From: Pseudorhodobacter sp. E13
GTDB taxonomy: Bacteria > Pseudomonadota > Alphaproteobacteria > Rhodobacterales > Rhodobacteraceae
DNA length: 64,000 nt
Reading direction: 5' to 3'
NCBI RefSeq assembly: GCF_003991405.1
Contig: NZ_RPEN01000153.1
Coordinates: 1-64,000, forward strand
Shown: positions 43,211 to 51,725 of the stretch, piece after piece
Position numbering within the stretch: the stretch's first letter is position 1
Layout of the letters: each line of letters opens with the position of its first letter
Translations under genes and position numbers: made by a program
Notes under the pieces: generated by a model
Told to the model about the DNA's origin: nothing
Database searches by the model: none
Seen by the model: only the letters and a program-made list of their open reading frames with translations

Positions 43211-43575
43211 GGTGCAACCAAGGCCCGGACCGAGGCCAGAATGTCCGCGTTGGAAAAGGGTTTGGTCATGAACATATCAGCCCCCATCTGTTCCGCCGTC
43301 TCGCGGTCGCGCCCTTGGCCTTTGGCGGTCAGCATCAGCACGCGCAGATCGGCAAATTCCGGCATCGCCCGCAACTGGCTGAGGATTTCAAATCCGCTCA
43401 TCCCCGGCAACATCACATCCAGAATAAGCACATCGGGGCGTTGTGCCTGCACCGTTTGCACCGCCCCCTCGCCGCCCGCATAGGTGCTGACCTGCCAGCC
43501 GTCACGGGTCAGGATGAACCGGATCGCCTCTGCGATATTCGGCTCATCCTCTATCAGCAAAACATGTTTGCCCAA
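43207..43575 (-). CDS. Single-domain response regulator
   Basis: A 122-aa CheY-like receiver without an output domain. Acidic pocket IEDEPNIAEA, phospho-acceptor Asp in VLILDVMLPGMSGFE (about residue 51), switch Thr in MLTAKG and Lys in FMTKPFSNADI. It starts with TTG, preceded by GGAGGGGG at 6 bases. First gene of the operon with the small membrane protein and the symporter-kinase, so it is the likely partner of that kinase. Confidence 0.9.
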   Translation of the reverse strand: MGKHVLLIEDEPNIAEAIRFILTRDGWQVSTYAGGEGAVQTVQAQRPDVLILDVMLPGMSGFEILSQLRAMPEFADLRVLMLTAKGQGRDRETAEQMGADMFMTKPFSNADILASVRALVAP

Positions 43576-43656
43576 GCCGCGCCCCCTCCCCCAAAGACCG
43601 ATGCGGTATCGCCTCAGCAGAGTATTGCGGCTTCCTGCGCGACTGTCAAAAGATCA

Positions 43657-44961
43657 TCACCCGGTTTCGGCCATGATCGACGGCTCTCGCCGGGCAATGC
43701 AGCCCGCGCGGGGGCAGATACGACAGGAACTGCCGATTTTCAACGCGGCCTGCGCCTCGGCCCCAGTCGCCGCCGACAAAGGCGCGATCAGCATGGCGGC
43801 GTCGCGCAATTCCGGCCCGGCAAAGCCCAAAGGGTGCTGCACCGCGCAATAGGCCCGCAACTGATAGCGGCGCGGGGCAAGGCCCGGCATCTCGGCATAG
43901 GCCGAAATCGGCTGGGCGGGCCGTGCCAGCGCGGAATACAACGGCCAAAGCGCGCAGGCAGACCCGTGCCGTGGCAGCAAAAACCCCTCCACCGGTTTGC
44001 GCACCAACAGCGCGCCAGAGCCGTCGCAGACCACCAGACCTTCGGGCGCATCCTTACGAAAGGCGAGGCGGCGGAACACGGCCAGAACATCGGTGCCAAA
44101 ATGCTGGGCAAGCCGCAACGGGTCCCCGGTGCCGTCCTTGTCCAAGGCCGCCTCAAACGCGGCCAGTGGCAGGCTTTCGGCATCTGCTGCGGCCTGCACG
44201 ATCCAATCCTTGGCCAAGGCCCGCGCCGCGCCCGAGGCAAGCGCGGCCACCTCTGGCTCCAACCCCGCAATGCCTGCGGCCCCTGCCTCCAGTGCCGCCA
44301 GATGCCAGCCGCGTTCGGCCAGCCAATCCTCCAACTCCTCTTGCGGGGCGGCGGCCCCGGTGTCGGCCTCTTGCTCTGACCCGTCAAGATATGCGACCAG
44401 CGCCTCTGCCCCCTGCGCCAACCGTTCACTATCGGCATGCAGATTGCCATGAAACCGCGCCCGCCATTCGGGTTCTATGTCTTCGGTTTCAGCCAGAATC
44501 GCCGCCGTGGACCGCACCGAACTGACCGCCGACAACACCTCATGCAAGGCTTGCGACAGATGCGGGTCATGGCTGATGCGGTCATTCAGCGCGGCAACCA
44601 TCCGCTCCAGATGGCCGATACGGCGAAACTGCACCGCCAGCAAATCGGCCCAGCCCGGAAAGCGGCCCAGCAATTCGTCAAGCCGCTCCATCTCGGGCTT
44701 GGTGCTGGCGGCCATTTCGGCTGCCGCGCGCAGGTCTTGCAGGATGCCCGCCTCGGCCCCTTCGGCCAGCAGTCCGACATCCACGCCCAACACACCCGCA
44801 AGCCGGTTCAGGACCTCATCGCCGATGCGGCGGCGGTTATGTTCGATCAGGTTGAGGTAGGACGGCGAAATCCCCGCTGCCCGCGCCAGATCGGCCTGCC
44901 CGATGCCCGCCGCCAGCCGCCGCTCGCGCACGCGGCTGCCTGTCAATCCTGTCATCGGCAT
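43657..44961 (-). CDS. XRE-family regulator of the short-chain fatty acyl (PccR/RamB) type
   Basis: A 434-aa regulator with an N-terminal helix-turn-helix (residues about 8-65; GIGQADLARAAGISPSYLNLIEHNRR). A long middle region follows, and a C-terminal Cys-containing domain (DUF2083-like, SSCRICPRAGCIARREPSI). Relatives in Rhodobacter and Corynebacterium control acetate or propionyl-CoA genes and sense acyl-CoA. No zinc-protease HExxH motif is visible. The ATG at 44961 has GGAGG 7 bases upstream, better than the TTG at 44967. It lies 81 bases upstream of the response-regulator operon in the same direction. Confidence 0.85.
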   Translation of the reverse strand: MPMTGLTGSRVRERRLAAGIGQADLARAAGISPSYLNLIEHNRRRIGDEVLNRLAGVLGVDVGLLAEGAEAGILQDLRAAAEMAASTKPEMERLDELLGRFPGWADLLAVQFRRIGHLERMVAALNDRISHDPHLSQALHEVLSAVSSVRSTAAILAETEDIEPEWRARFHGNLHADSERLAQGAEALVAYLDGSEQEADTGAAAPQEELEDWLAERGWHLAALEAGAAGIAGLEPEVAALASGAARALAKDWIVQAAADAESLPLAAFEAALDKDGTGDPLRLAQHFGTDVLAVFRRLAFRKDAPEGLVVCDGSGALLVRKPVEGFLLPRHGSACALWPLYSALARPAQPISAYAEMPGLAPRRYQLRAYCAVQHPLGFAGPELRDAAMLIAPLSAATGAEAQAALKIGSSCRICPRAGCIARREPSIMAETG

Positions 44962-45086
44962 GGTCAACCCTCCTGCGTGACAGCAAATTTACACGACAAG
45001 CGGCGTTTTACAAATCCTGAAAACACGGCCAAGCCCCGGTTTTTGGCGGCAGTCTCACGCGCCAGTTTCAAGCGCGGGCCACATGC

Positions 45087-45112
45087 AAAAGGGCGCACCA
45101 GATGGCGCGCCC
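45087..45112 (-). terminator. Terminator of the binding-protein gene
   Basis: On the minus strand, GGGCGCGCC-ATCT-GGTGCGCCC (9 bp with one G-T pair) is followed by TTTT. It lies 22 bases after the stop codon of the gene ending at 45135. Confidence 0.85.
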
Positions 45113-45134
45113 CAATGGTCAAGCGGTGGCTGAG

Positions 45135-46118
45135 TTATTGCAGCGCCTTGTCGGTGATCGCAGTGGTATAGGCCCCTTCCGGCGTCTTGGAGATAACCGG
45201 ATCAGACCCGCCGCCCAGCAGCGTGGCGACCGTCCGCTCATAATCTGCCATATCCAGCGCGCCGTTGGACCCTGCGGTCAGCTTGGCCACTTCGCCCATC
45301 ATCCGCTTTTGATGCGCTTCGGTCTGCGCGCCGGTTTCGTCATTGTCCAAGACGATCATCGCCGCTTCATCCGGGTTTTCTTCGGCATATTTCCAGCCCT
45401 TCATCGAGGCCCGCACAAAGCGCACCATCTTATCCTCAAAGGCCGGGTCGGCAAGATTAGCCTCCAGCACATAAAGCCCGTCCTCCAGCGTCGAGACGCC
45501 TTCGTCTTCATATTTGAAGGTGACAAGGTCTTCGGCCGCGATACCGGCATCAATCACCTGCCAATATTCGTTATAGGTCATGGTGGAAATGCAGGCCGCC
45601 TGCTTTTGCAACAGCGGATCGACGTTGAAGCCTTGCTTAAGCACCTCTACCCCATCAGCGCCGCCCGTGGTGGGAATGCCAAGCGTGCTCATCCAGCTCA
45701 GGAACGGGTATTCATTGCCAAAGAACCAGACGCCCAAGGTCTTGCCCTTGAAATCCGCCGGGCTGGCCACGCCGCTTTCCTTCAGGCAGGTCAGCATCAT
45801 GCCCGATGATTTGAACGGCTGCGCGATATTGACCACCGGTGCGCCCTGTTCGCGGGCCGCCAAAGCCGAAGGCATCCAGTCCACCATCACATCGGCCCCA
45901 CCGCCCATAAGCACCTGCACCGGGGCTACATCGGGGCCACCCGGCTTGATGGTGACGTTCAGATCCTCTTCTTCGTAAAAGCCTTTTTCAGCCGCCACAT
46001 AATAGCCCGCAAACTGCGCCTGCGTGACCCATTTCAACTGCAAGGTCACATCATCCGCAGCCCAAGCCGCAGAGCCCATCAACACCGCGGCCATCGTTCC
46101 TGCTACCAGCTTTTTCAT
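45135..46118 (-). CDS. NMT1/ThiY-type ABC transporter substrate-binding protein
   Basis: A 327-aa periplasmic binding protein with a signal peptide (residues 1-21, ending AAWA). NMT1-family features are VTLQLKWVTQAQFAGYYVAAEKGFYEEE, GGPDVAPVQVLMGGGADVMV and FFGNEYPFLSWMSTLG. Relatives bind pyrimidine-like ligands. Its position beside two permeases, an ATPase and dihydropyrimidinase suggests uracil, thymine, hydantoin or a derivative. Start at 46118 with GGGAG upstream; the longer in-frame extension is rejected. It has its own 225-bp leader and terminator. Confidence 0.9.
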   Translation of the reverse strand: MKKLVAGTMAAVLMGSAAWAADDVTLQLKWVTQAQFAGYYVAAEKGFYEEEDLNVTIKPGGPDVAPVQVLMGGGADVMVDWMPSALAAREQGAPVVNIAQPFKSSGMMLTCLKESGVASPADFKGKTLGVWFFGNEYPFLSWMSTLGIPTTGGADGVEVLKQGFNVDPLLQKQAACISTMTYNEYWQVIDAGIAAEDLVTFKYEDEGVSTLEDGLYVLEANLADPAFEDKMVRFVRASMKGWKYAEENPDEAAMIVLDNDETGAQTEAHQKRMMGEVAKLTAGSNGALDMADYERTVATLLGGGSDPVISKTPEGAYTTAITDKALQ

Positions 46119-46343
46119 CGTGATCTCCCTGTTCGGGCCGCTCTGCGGCCTCTTTGTGATCCGGGCAAAACGCCCGCTGTCGTCATCGTCATGGCGACAG
46201 TATAGACGCGTCCCCCCCCCGCCCCGCAAATAGAATCTCATGATTTTCTGCGCCTTTCTTGTGGTTTAGCGCAGATTTCGCATGCGCTTTGCCCAAAGCG
46301 AAACCGTTTTGCCCGCCGCTTGGGCAGCGCGCCGAAAACAGGC

Positions 46344-47009
46344 TCAGGCGACCTTTTTCCAGATATGGTTGCTGTCCCCCATCAGCCGCATCCGGCGTGA
46401 GGGCGCGGCGTTCAGCGACAAGGGCGCCACCACATAGGCCCCCACCGGCAGGCTCTTGTGCAAATGCGCCTCAAACCGTTTTTGCAACGCGTCATCGCGA
46501 AACGGACGGTAGGAAAACACCACATCATAGGCGCTGTAATCGGCCGTCATCGCGTCCGCGACAAACAACTCCTCGGCCAGCCCCAACCGCGATTGCCCGG
46601 CAGCGATCAGGGCGGCCTGAATATCAAAGCCGTGCAGCGCCACCCAATCCAGCGCCTCGCTGTATTTCAGCGCCAGCAGGTTGCGCCCTGCCCCACAGCC
46701 AATCTCCAGATAGCGCACCGGACGATAGCGCAGCCCGGCGCTGGCATAATCAGGATCTTTGGCCAAAAGCCCGTCCAGCACCTGCATATCGCCCAGAAAC
46801 AGCGCAAGATCATAGGCGATATAACCAAAACTGCCCTCCGGCAGCACCTCTGCCGCATCGGTCACATCCGCGCCCAGCAAATCCGCGCAAAACCCGTCGA
46901 CCAACCGCACCAGCCGCTGGTTCAGCGCCGCCGCCCGCTCCATCTCGGCCAGCGCATCGGCAAATACGCTTTGATACAGATAGAACTGGGGGGAGCCGTC
47001 GGGCAGCAC
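46344..47009 (-). CDS. SAM-dependent methyltransferase-like protein
   Basis: A 221-aa protein. The N-terminal helical part (about 90 residues) is followed by a Rossmann-like region with the SAM-binding motif I YLEIGCGAGRNLLAL (about residues 100-114) and an acidic VADAMTADYSAYDVVFSY (motif II/III-like). No substrate-specific motif is recognised. It starts with GTG, with GAGG 4 bases before. It begins 6 bases after the stop of the coiled-coil gene. The two form a pair inside the transport region with no obvious link to it. Confidence 0.7.
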   Translation of the reverse strand: MLPDGSPQFYLYQSVFADALAEMERAAALNQRLVRLVDGFCADLLGADVTDAAEVLPEGSFGYIAYDLALFLGDMQVLDGLLAKDPDYASAGLRYRPVRYLEIGCGAGRNLLALKYSEALDWVALHGFDIQAALIAAGQSRLGLAEELFVADAMTADYSAYDVVFSYRPFRDDALQKRFEAHLHKSLPVGAYVVAPLSLNAAPSRRMRLMGDSNHIWKKVA

Positions 47010-47015
47010 AGCGCC

Positions 47016-47321
47016 TCAGCCCTTGGCGTTTTTCTGGGCCGTGGCCATCTGCTTATGGGCCAGCTTGGATTGCGCCTCGGAAATCGCCTGTTCCTTGCGC
47101 GCCTGCTGGGCCATTTTCTCGGCATCCCGCGCGACCTTCATGATCTCGTAAAGCACCTTTTCGACCTCGGCCTTTTCCTTGATCTTTTGCGCCTTCAGCG
47201 CGGCGGCCAAGGCCTGCTGATACCCTTTGTTGACAACCTGTAAAACCTTGATCTGTTGTTCATTGGCGGCAATCAGCGCCTTGAACGTATTGGCCATCAC
47301 TGCAAATTCCTTGGAGTCCAT
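47016..47321 (-). CDS. Coiled-coil protein of unknown function
   Basis: A 101-aa, Ala/Lys/Gln-rich, almost wholly helical protein (NEQQIKVLQVVNKGYQQAL; EKAEVEKVLYEIMKVARDAE). There is no signal peptide and no membrane segment. A phasin-like or structural role is possible but unsupported. The start at 47321 is chosen for GAGGGGG 5 bases upstream. It is 73 bases downstream of the permease stop and coupled to the methyltransferase-like gene. Confidence 0.65.
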   Translation of the reverse strand: MDSKEFAVMANTFKALIAANEQQIKVLQVVNKGYQQALAAALKAQKIKEKAEVEKVLYEIMKVARDAEKMAQQARKEQAISEAQSKLAHKQMATAQKNAKG

Positions 47322-47394
47322 GGGTTCCCCCTCAAAAAGCGTGGCAATAATGGGCAAAGACTACACCCGTTGCCGATTCGCTTCATGCGGATTC

Positions 47395-48345
47395 TCAGCG
47401 GCGCTGGCTGGGGTGCCAGAAGGTGACGCGCCGCTCGATCACCGCGACAACGCCGTAGAAGGCCGATCCGGCGATGGCCGCCACCGCAATCTCGGCCCAG
47501 ACCATATCCAGCCCCAGCCGCCCGACCTCGGTGCTGATGCGAAAGCCCATGCCTTGTGTCGGGCTGCCAAAAAACTCTGCCACGATCGCGCCGATCATCG
47601 CCAGAGTGGTGGCGATTTTCAAACCGTTGAAGATGAACGGCATCGCCGCGGGCAAGCGCAGCTTGAACAAGGCTTGCGCATAGCTGGCCGAATAGGTGGC
47701 CATCAGATCGCGCTGCATCCGGTCGCTGGCCTGCAACCCGGCAACTGTGTTCACCAGAACCGGAAAGAACACCATCACCACAACCACCGCCGCCTTGGAT
47801 TGCCAGTCAAAGCCGAACCACATCACCAAAATCGGCGCGATACCCACCACCGGCAAAGCGGCGACAAAATTGCCCACCGGCAACAGCCCGCGCTGCAAGA
47901 AGGCCGACCTATCCACCGCGATGGCCGTCAGCACCGCCGCCCCGCAACCCATCGCATAGCCACTCAGCGCACCCTTCACAAAGGTCTGCACGAAATCGGC
48001 CCAAAGCACATCAAGGCTGCTGGCAAAACGGGCCGCAATTGCAAGCGGCCCCGGCAAAATGACCGATGGCACGGCAAACATCGTCACCGTCATCTCCCAC
48101 AAAGCCAAGATGGTCAGGCCAAAGATCACCGGCACCAAGCGCATGCGCCAGCGCCCGCCCAACCGCGACAACCCGTTGTTCACCAGCCAGGCCCCCAGCC
48201 ACAGCGCCAACAACACCGTGACCCGCCAATCCCATGCCAGCACCACCAGCGCACCCGCTATCAGGGCGATCAGCCCGTCCAGACCAAACAGAAAGTCCGA
48301 GGCCCTGCGCGTGATATCGGCCGTTCCGCTCGCCGTTCTGCTCAT
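47395..48345 (-). CDS. ABC transporter permease (second)
   Basis: A 316-aa BPD-type inner-membrane permease. An N-terminal extension with two helices (about residues 18-60) precedes the core. The EAA loop is seen around TYSASYAQALFKLRLPAAMPFIFNGLKIA. A conserved core of SsuC/ThiX type follows (MIGAIVAEFFGSPTQGMGF). The ATG shares one base with the stop of the other permease (TAATG). Confidence 0.93.
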   Translation of the reverse strand: MSRTASGTADITRRASDFLFGLDGLIALIAGALVVLAWDWRVTVLLALWLGAWLVNNGLSRLGGRWRMRLVPVIFGLTILALWEMTVTMFAVPSVILPGPLAIAARFASSLDVLWADFVQTFVKGALSGYAMGCGAAVLTAIAVDRSAFLQRGLLPVGNFVAALPVVGIAPILVMWFGFDWQSKAAVVVVMVFFPVLVNTVAGLQASDRMQRDLMATYSASYAQALFKLRLPAAMPFIFNGLKIATTLAMIGAIVAEFFGSPTQGMGFRISTEVGRLGLDMVWAEIAVAAIAGSAFYGVVAVIERRVTFWHPSQRR

Positions 48346-49235
48346 TACCTCATCCCCATCCGCGTCAGAACCCGCGCCTGAATACCACCGACCACGGCCA
48401 CCATCGCCGCCGCCAGCAGGCTTGCCATCACCAAGGTTGCCCAGATCTGAATCGTCTGCCCGTAATAAGACCCCGCCAGCAAACGCGTGCCCAACCCGGC
48501 CCCACCCAAAGGCAGCTCCGCCACAATCGTTCCCACAAAGGACGCCGCCACCCCAACCTTCAGCGATGCAAAGAGAAACGGCATCGCCGCCGGCAGCCGC
48601 AGCTTCCACAAGCCTTGCAGCGCCGTCGCATTATAGGTGCGCAACAGGTCCAACTGCATCGCATCCGGGCTGCGCAACCCTTTCACCATGCCCACCACCA
48701 CGGGAAAAAAGCTCAAATACGCCGCGATGATCGCCTTGGGCACCAAACCCGACACCCCGATCGAATTCAACACCACGATGATCATCGGCGCAATCGCCAC
48801 AATCGGAATGGTCTGGCTCGCAATTGCCCAAGGCATGACCGAGGCATCCATCGCCCGGTTATGCACAATGCCCACCGCCAGCAAAATGCCAAAACCCGCC
48901 CCGATGACAAAACCCAGCATCGTCGCCGACAATGTCACCCAGGCATGCAAAACCAACCCCCGGTTCGACAGGCTGCCCGAGCGCACAATCCCGCGCCGCC
49001 CAGAGACTTCCTCGCCCCATGTCAGCGCCCAGAATTCCGCCGCCACCTGATGCGGCGCGGGCAAGACCGGGCGCTCTTGCCGCAGGGTCGCAGGCAGAAT
49101 CTCGGCCCAGCCAATCACGGCCCCGGCACGGCTTGCCTGATCGCGCTCCCATTGCGCGTTCATCAGCACCGCCGCCGCATACCAGATCGCCAAAATAACC
49201 CCCAGGACGACCAGAACCGGGCCAAAAGATCTCAT
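48345..49235 (-). CDS. ABC transporter permease (first)
   Basis: A 296-aa permease of the same family as its neighbour, with EAA loop TYNATALQGLWKLRLPAAMPFLFASLKVG and core segment SFVGTIVAELPLGGAGLGTRL. The pair forms the heteromeric channel. It is separated from the ATPase gene by a 102-bp structured spacer. Confidence 0.93.
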   Translation of the reverse strand: MRSFGPVLVVLGVILAIWYAAAVLMNAQWERDQASRAGAVIGWAEILPATLRQERPVLPAPHQVAAEFWALTWGEEVSGRRGIVRSGSLSNRGLVLHAWVTLSATMLGFVIGAGFGILLAVGIVHNRAMDASVMPWAIASQTIPIVAIAPMIIVVLNSIGVSGLVPKAIIAAYLSFFPVVVGMVKGLRSPDAMQLDLLRTYNATALQGLWKLRLPAAMPFLFASLKVGVAASFVGTIVAELPLGGAGLGTRLLAGSYYGQTIQIWATLVMASLLAAAMVAVVGGIQARVLTRMGMR

Positions 49236-49242
49236 ACCCCGC

Positions 49243-49319
49243 CCCCGGTTTTCATCTTGGCAAAAATACCTTCCAGGGGGGAATTGGCCGCAAGGCCAAG
49301 GGGGGACAGACTGTCCCCC
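49243..49319 (-). repeat. Structured intercistronic element (Rhodobacterales type)
   Basis: In operon sense the element has three parts. First is the palindrome GGGGGACAG-T-CTGTCCCCC (49301-49319). Next is the hairpin TTGGCC-TTGC-GGCCAA (49284-49299). Last is the motif GGTATTTTTGCCAAGATGAA (49251-49270). A relative of the last motif recurs at 51664-51687. It splits the ABC operon between the ATPase and the first permease. Confidence 0.65.
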
Positions 49320-49337
49320 GCGCCCTGCCCCATGCGC

Positions 49338-50120
49338 TCAATCGTCATAGGAATGCCCCGCCCGCAACCCATCCCGCACCCGATGCGCCACCGCAATAAA
49401 CTCCGGGCTGTCGCGAATATCCAAAGGGCGTTCGCGCGGCAAAGGGCTCTCAATCACATCGGCAATCCGTCCCGGTCGCGGGCTCATTACCACGATCTTG
49501 GTGGACAGATACACCGCCTCGGGGATGGAGTGGGTCACAAAGGCAATCGTCTTTTCCGTCCGCGCCCACAGCGCCAAAAGCTGCTCATTCAGATGGTCGC
49601 GCACAATCTCATCCAGCGCGCCAAAAGGTTCATCCATCAGCAAAATATCGGCGTCAAAACTCAGCGCCCGCGCGATGCTGGCCCGCTGCTGCATCCCGCC
49701 CGAAAGCTGCCAGGGGTACTTCTTGCCAAAGCCTTTCAGATCCACCAGCTCCAGCACCCGCTCCACCCGGCTTGCCTGCTCGGCCTTGGACAGGCCCATG
49801 ATCTCCAGCGGCAAACGGATATTCCCACCAATCGTGCGCCAAGGGTAAAGCCCCGCCGCCTGAAACACATAGCCATAGGCCCGCGCCTGCCGCGCGTCTT
49901 CCGGGCTCATCCCGTTCACGGTCAGTTTGCCCTCGGTCGGGGTTTCCAGCGCCGCCATGCAGCGCAAGAACGTGGTCTTGCCACAGCCCGACGGCCCGAT
50001 GAACGAGACAAAATCCCCCTTTTCAATCACCAGATCCACGCCTTTCAGCGCATGCACTGGCCCGTCTCCCGTCTGAAACGTCAAGCCGACGCCCTTGGCT
50101 TCAATCACCGTTCCCGTCAC
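49338..50120 (-). CDS. ABC transporter ATPase (NrtD/SsuB/TauB-like)
   Basis: A 260-aa ABC ATPase. Walker A GPSGCGKTTFLRCMAAL, Q-loop VFQAAGLYPWR, signature LSGGMQQRASIARAL, Walker B ILLMDEPFGALD, H-loop VTHSIPEAVYL. It lies directly downstream of dihydropyrimidinase (52 bases). Together with the two permeases and the NMT1-type binding protein it makes a complete importer. Confidence 0.94.
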   Translation of the reverse strand: MTGTVIEAKGVGLTFQTGDGPVHALKGVDLVIEKGDFVSFIGPSGCGKTTFLRCMAALETPTEGKLTVNGMSPEDARQARAYGYVFQAAGLYPWRTIGGNIRLPLEIMGLSKAEQASRVERVLELVDLKGFGKKYPWQLSGGMQQRASIARALSFDADILLMDEPFGALDEIVRDHLNEQLLALWARTEKTIAFVTHSIPEAVYLSTKIVVMSPRPGRIADVIESPLPRERPLDIRDSPEFIAVAHRVRDGLRAGHSYDD

Positions 50121-50172
50121 TCGGGCCTCTCCTTCACGTTTCTCGTCGACCCTAATGCATCACAGCCGCACA

Positions 50173-51624
50173 TCACACCCCACTCGCCGGGATGCCTGAC
50201 CGCTGCACCGGACGCGGCGCCGTCAAATCCTTCCAGGTGCTCAAAGCCCGGTTCACAGCCCCGTTCGGCTCTCGCGCCACAAATTCGCCATGGCCTTCCT
50301 GGCAACGGATCTCGCCATCATGCACCGCCACCTGGCCCCGCGTCAGCGTGAAGCGCGGCAAACCCTTCACCGCTTTGCCTTCAAACACATTGTAATCAAT
50401 GGCAGATTGCTGCGCCCCTGCCGAAATCACCTTTTCCTTCGCCGGGTCCCATACCACCAGATCGGCATCCGACCCAACGGCCACAGCCCCTTTCTTCGGA
50501 TACATCCCGAAAATCTTGGCCACATTGGTCGAGGTCACCGCCACAAACTCATTCATCGTGATCCGGCCCGTGTTCACCCCATTGGTCCACAGCATCGGCA
50601 TCCGGTCCTCCAGCCCCCCCGTGCCATTCGGGATCTTGGTGAAATCCCCCATGCCAAAGCGCTTCTGCTCGGTGGTGAACGCACAATGATCCGTCGCCAC
50701 CACCGAAAGCGACCCGCTGGCCAATCCGGCCCACAGGCTGTCCTGATGCTGCTTGTTGCGGAACGGCGGGCTCATCACGCGGCGCGCGGCATGGTCCCAA
50801 TCAGGGTTGAAATACTCGCTCTCATCCAGCGTCAGATGCTGGATCAACGGCTCCCCCCAGACGCGTTTGCCTTGCGCCCGCGCGCGGCGAATGGCCTCAT
50901 GACTATCCTCGCACGAGGTATGCACCACATAAAGCGGCGCCCCTGCCATATCGGCAATCATGATCGCACGGTTCGTGGCCTCGCCTTCCACCTGCGGCGG
51001 GCGGGAATAGGCATGCGCCTCGGGCCCGGTGTTACCCTCTGCCAGCAGCCGCGCCGACAGTTCGGCCACCACATCGCCATTCTCGGCATGCACCATGGCA
51101 ATCCCACCCAATGCCGCAACCCGCTGGAAAGAGGCATAAAGCTCGTCATCATTGACCATCAGCGCGCCCTTATAGGCGAGGAAATGCTTGAAGCTGGTGA
51201 TACCCTTGTCCACGACCTTCGCCATATCCTCAAACACATTCTCCCCCCACCATGTCACCGCCATGTGATAGGAGTAATCGCAATTGGCCCGGCCCGATTT
51301 ATTGTGCCACATCTCCAACGCGTCCAGCAGGCCCTGCCCGGGGCTGGGCAAGGCGAAATCAATCACCATCGTGGTGCCCCCCGCCAGCGCCGCCCGCGTC
51401 CCGCTTTCAAAATCATCGCTGGAATAGGTGCCCATGAACGGCATCTCCAGATGCGTATGCGGATCAATCCCACCGGGCATCACAAAACACCCCGTCGCAT
51501 CCAGCAACTCGTTCCCCGAAAGCCCCGGCCCGATCGCCGCAATCCGCCCGCCTTCAATCAACACATCCGCCTTATAGGTCAGATCATGCGTCACAATCGT
51601 GCCGTTCTTGATAACCGTGCTCAT
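50173..51624 (-). CDS. hydA: Dihydropyrimidinase / D-hydantoinase
   Basis: Amidohydrolase that opens 5,6-dihydrouracil or hydantoins to N-carbamoyl products (second step of reductive pyrimidine degradation). 483 aa. Metal ligands: His56/His58 in GGIDPHTHLEMPF, carboxylated Lys152 in FLAYKG, His in MVHAENGD and VVHTSCED, Asp in VVATDHCAF. Start at 51624 (MSTVIKNGTIV), with GGGAG 8 bases upstream; a longer start at 51669 is less likely. Neighbouring transporter and carbamoylase genes support the pathway assignment. Confidence 0.95.
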   Translation of the reverse strand: MSTVIKNGTIVTHDLTYKADVLIEGGRIAAIGPGLSGNELLDATGCFVMPGGIDPHTHLEMPFMGTYSSDDFESGTRAALAGGTTMVIDFALPSPGQGLLDALEMWHNKSGRANCDYSYHMAVTWWGENVFEDMAKVVDKGITSFKHFLAYKGALMVNDDELYASFQRVAALGGIAMVHAENGDVVAELSARLLAEGNTGPEAHAYSRPPQVEGEATNRAIMIADMAGAPLYVVHTSCEDSHEAIRRARAQGKRVWGEPLIQHLTLDESEYFNPDWDHAARRVMSPPFRNKQHQDSLWAGLASGSLSVVATDHCAFTTEQKRFGMGDFTKIPNGTGGLEDRMPMLWTNGVNTGRITMNEFVAVTSTNVAKIFGMYPKKGAVAVGSDADLVVWDPAKEKVISAGAQQSAIDYNVFEGKAVKGLPRFTLTRGQVAVHDGEIRCQEGHGEFVAREPNGAVNRALSTWKDLTAPRPVQRSGIPASGV

Positions 51625-51663
51625 CGCGCCATCTCCCGTTTCGCCGTTAAAGGCTTTCGCCTC

Positions 51664-51717
51664 ATTCATCTATTTTCAAATATCCTCGGGGGGTCCGGGG
51701 GGCAGACAGCCCCCCGG
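51664..51717 (-). repeat. Intergenic hairpin plus Rhodobacterales motif
   Basis: In operon sense the stem CCGGGGGGC / GCCCCCCGG (51695-51717) is followed by GGATATTTGAAAATAGATGA (51667-51686), related to the motif at 49251-49270. It lies between the GH114-like gene and hydA and may terminate or process the upstream message. Confidence 0.6.
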
Positions 51718-51725
51718 CCTCCGCC

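Noticed and set aside
46174-46205. CTGTCG / CGACAG arms upstream of the binding-protein gene as an operator
   Set aside because: Short arms with a 12-nt gap; too weak to support without comparison.
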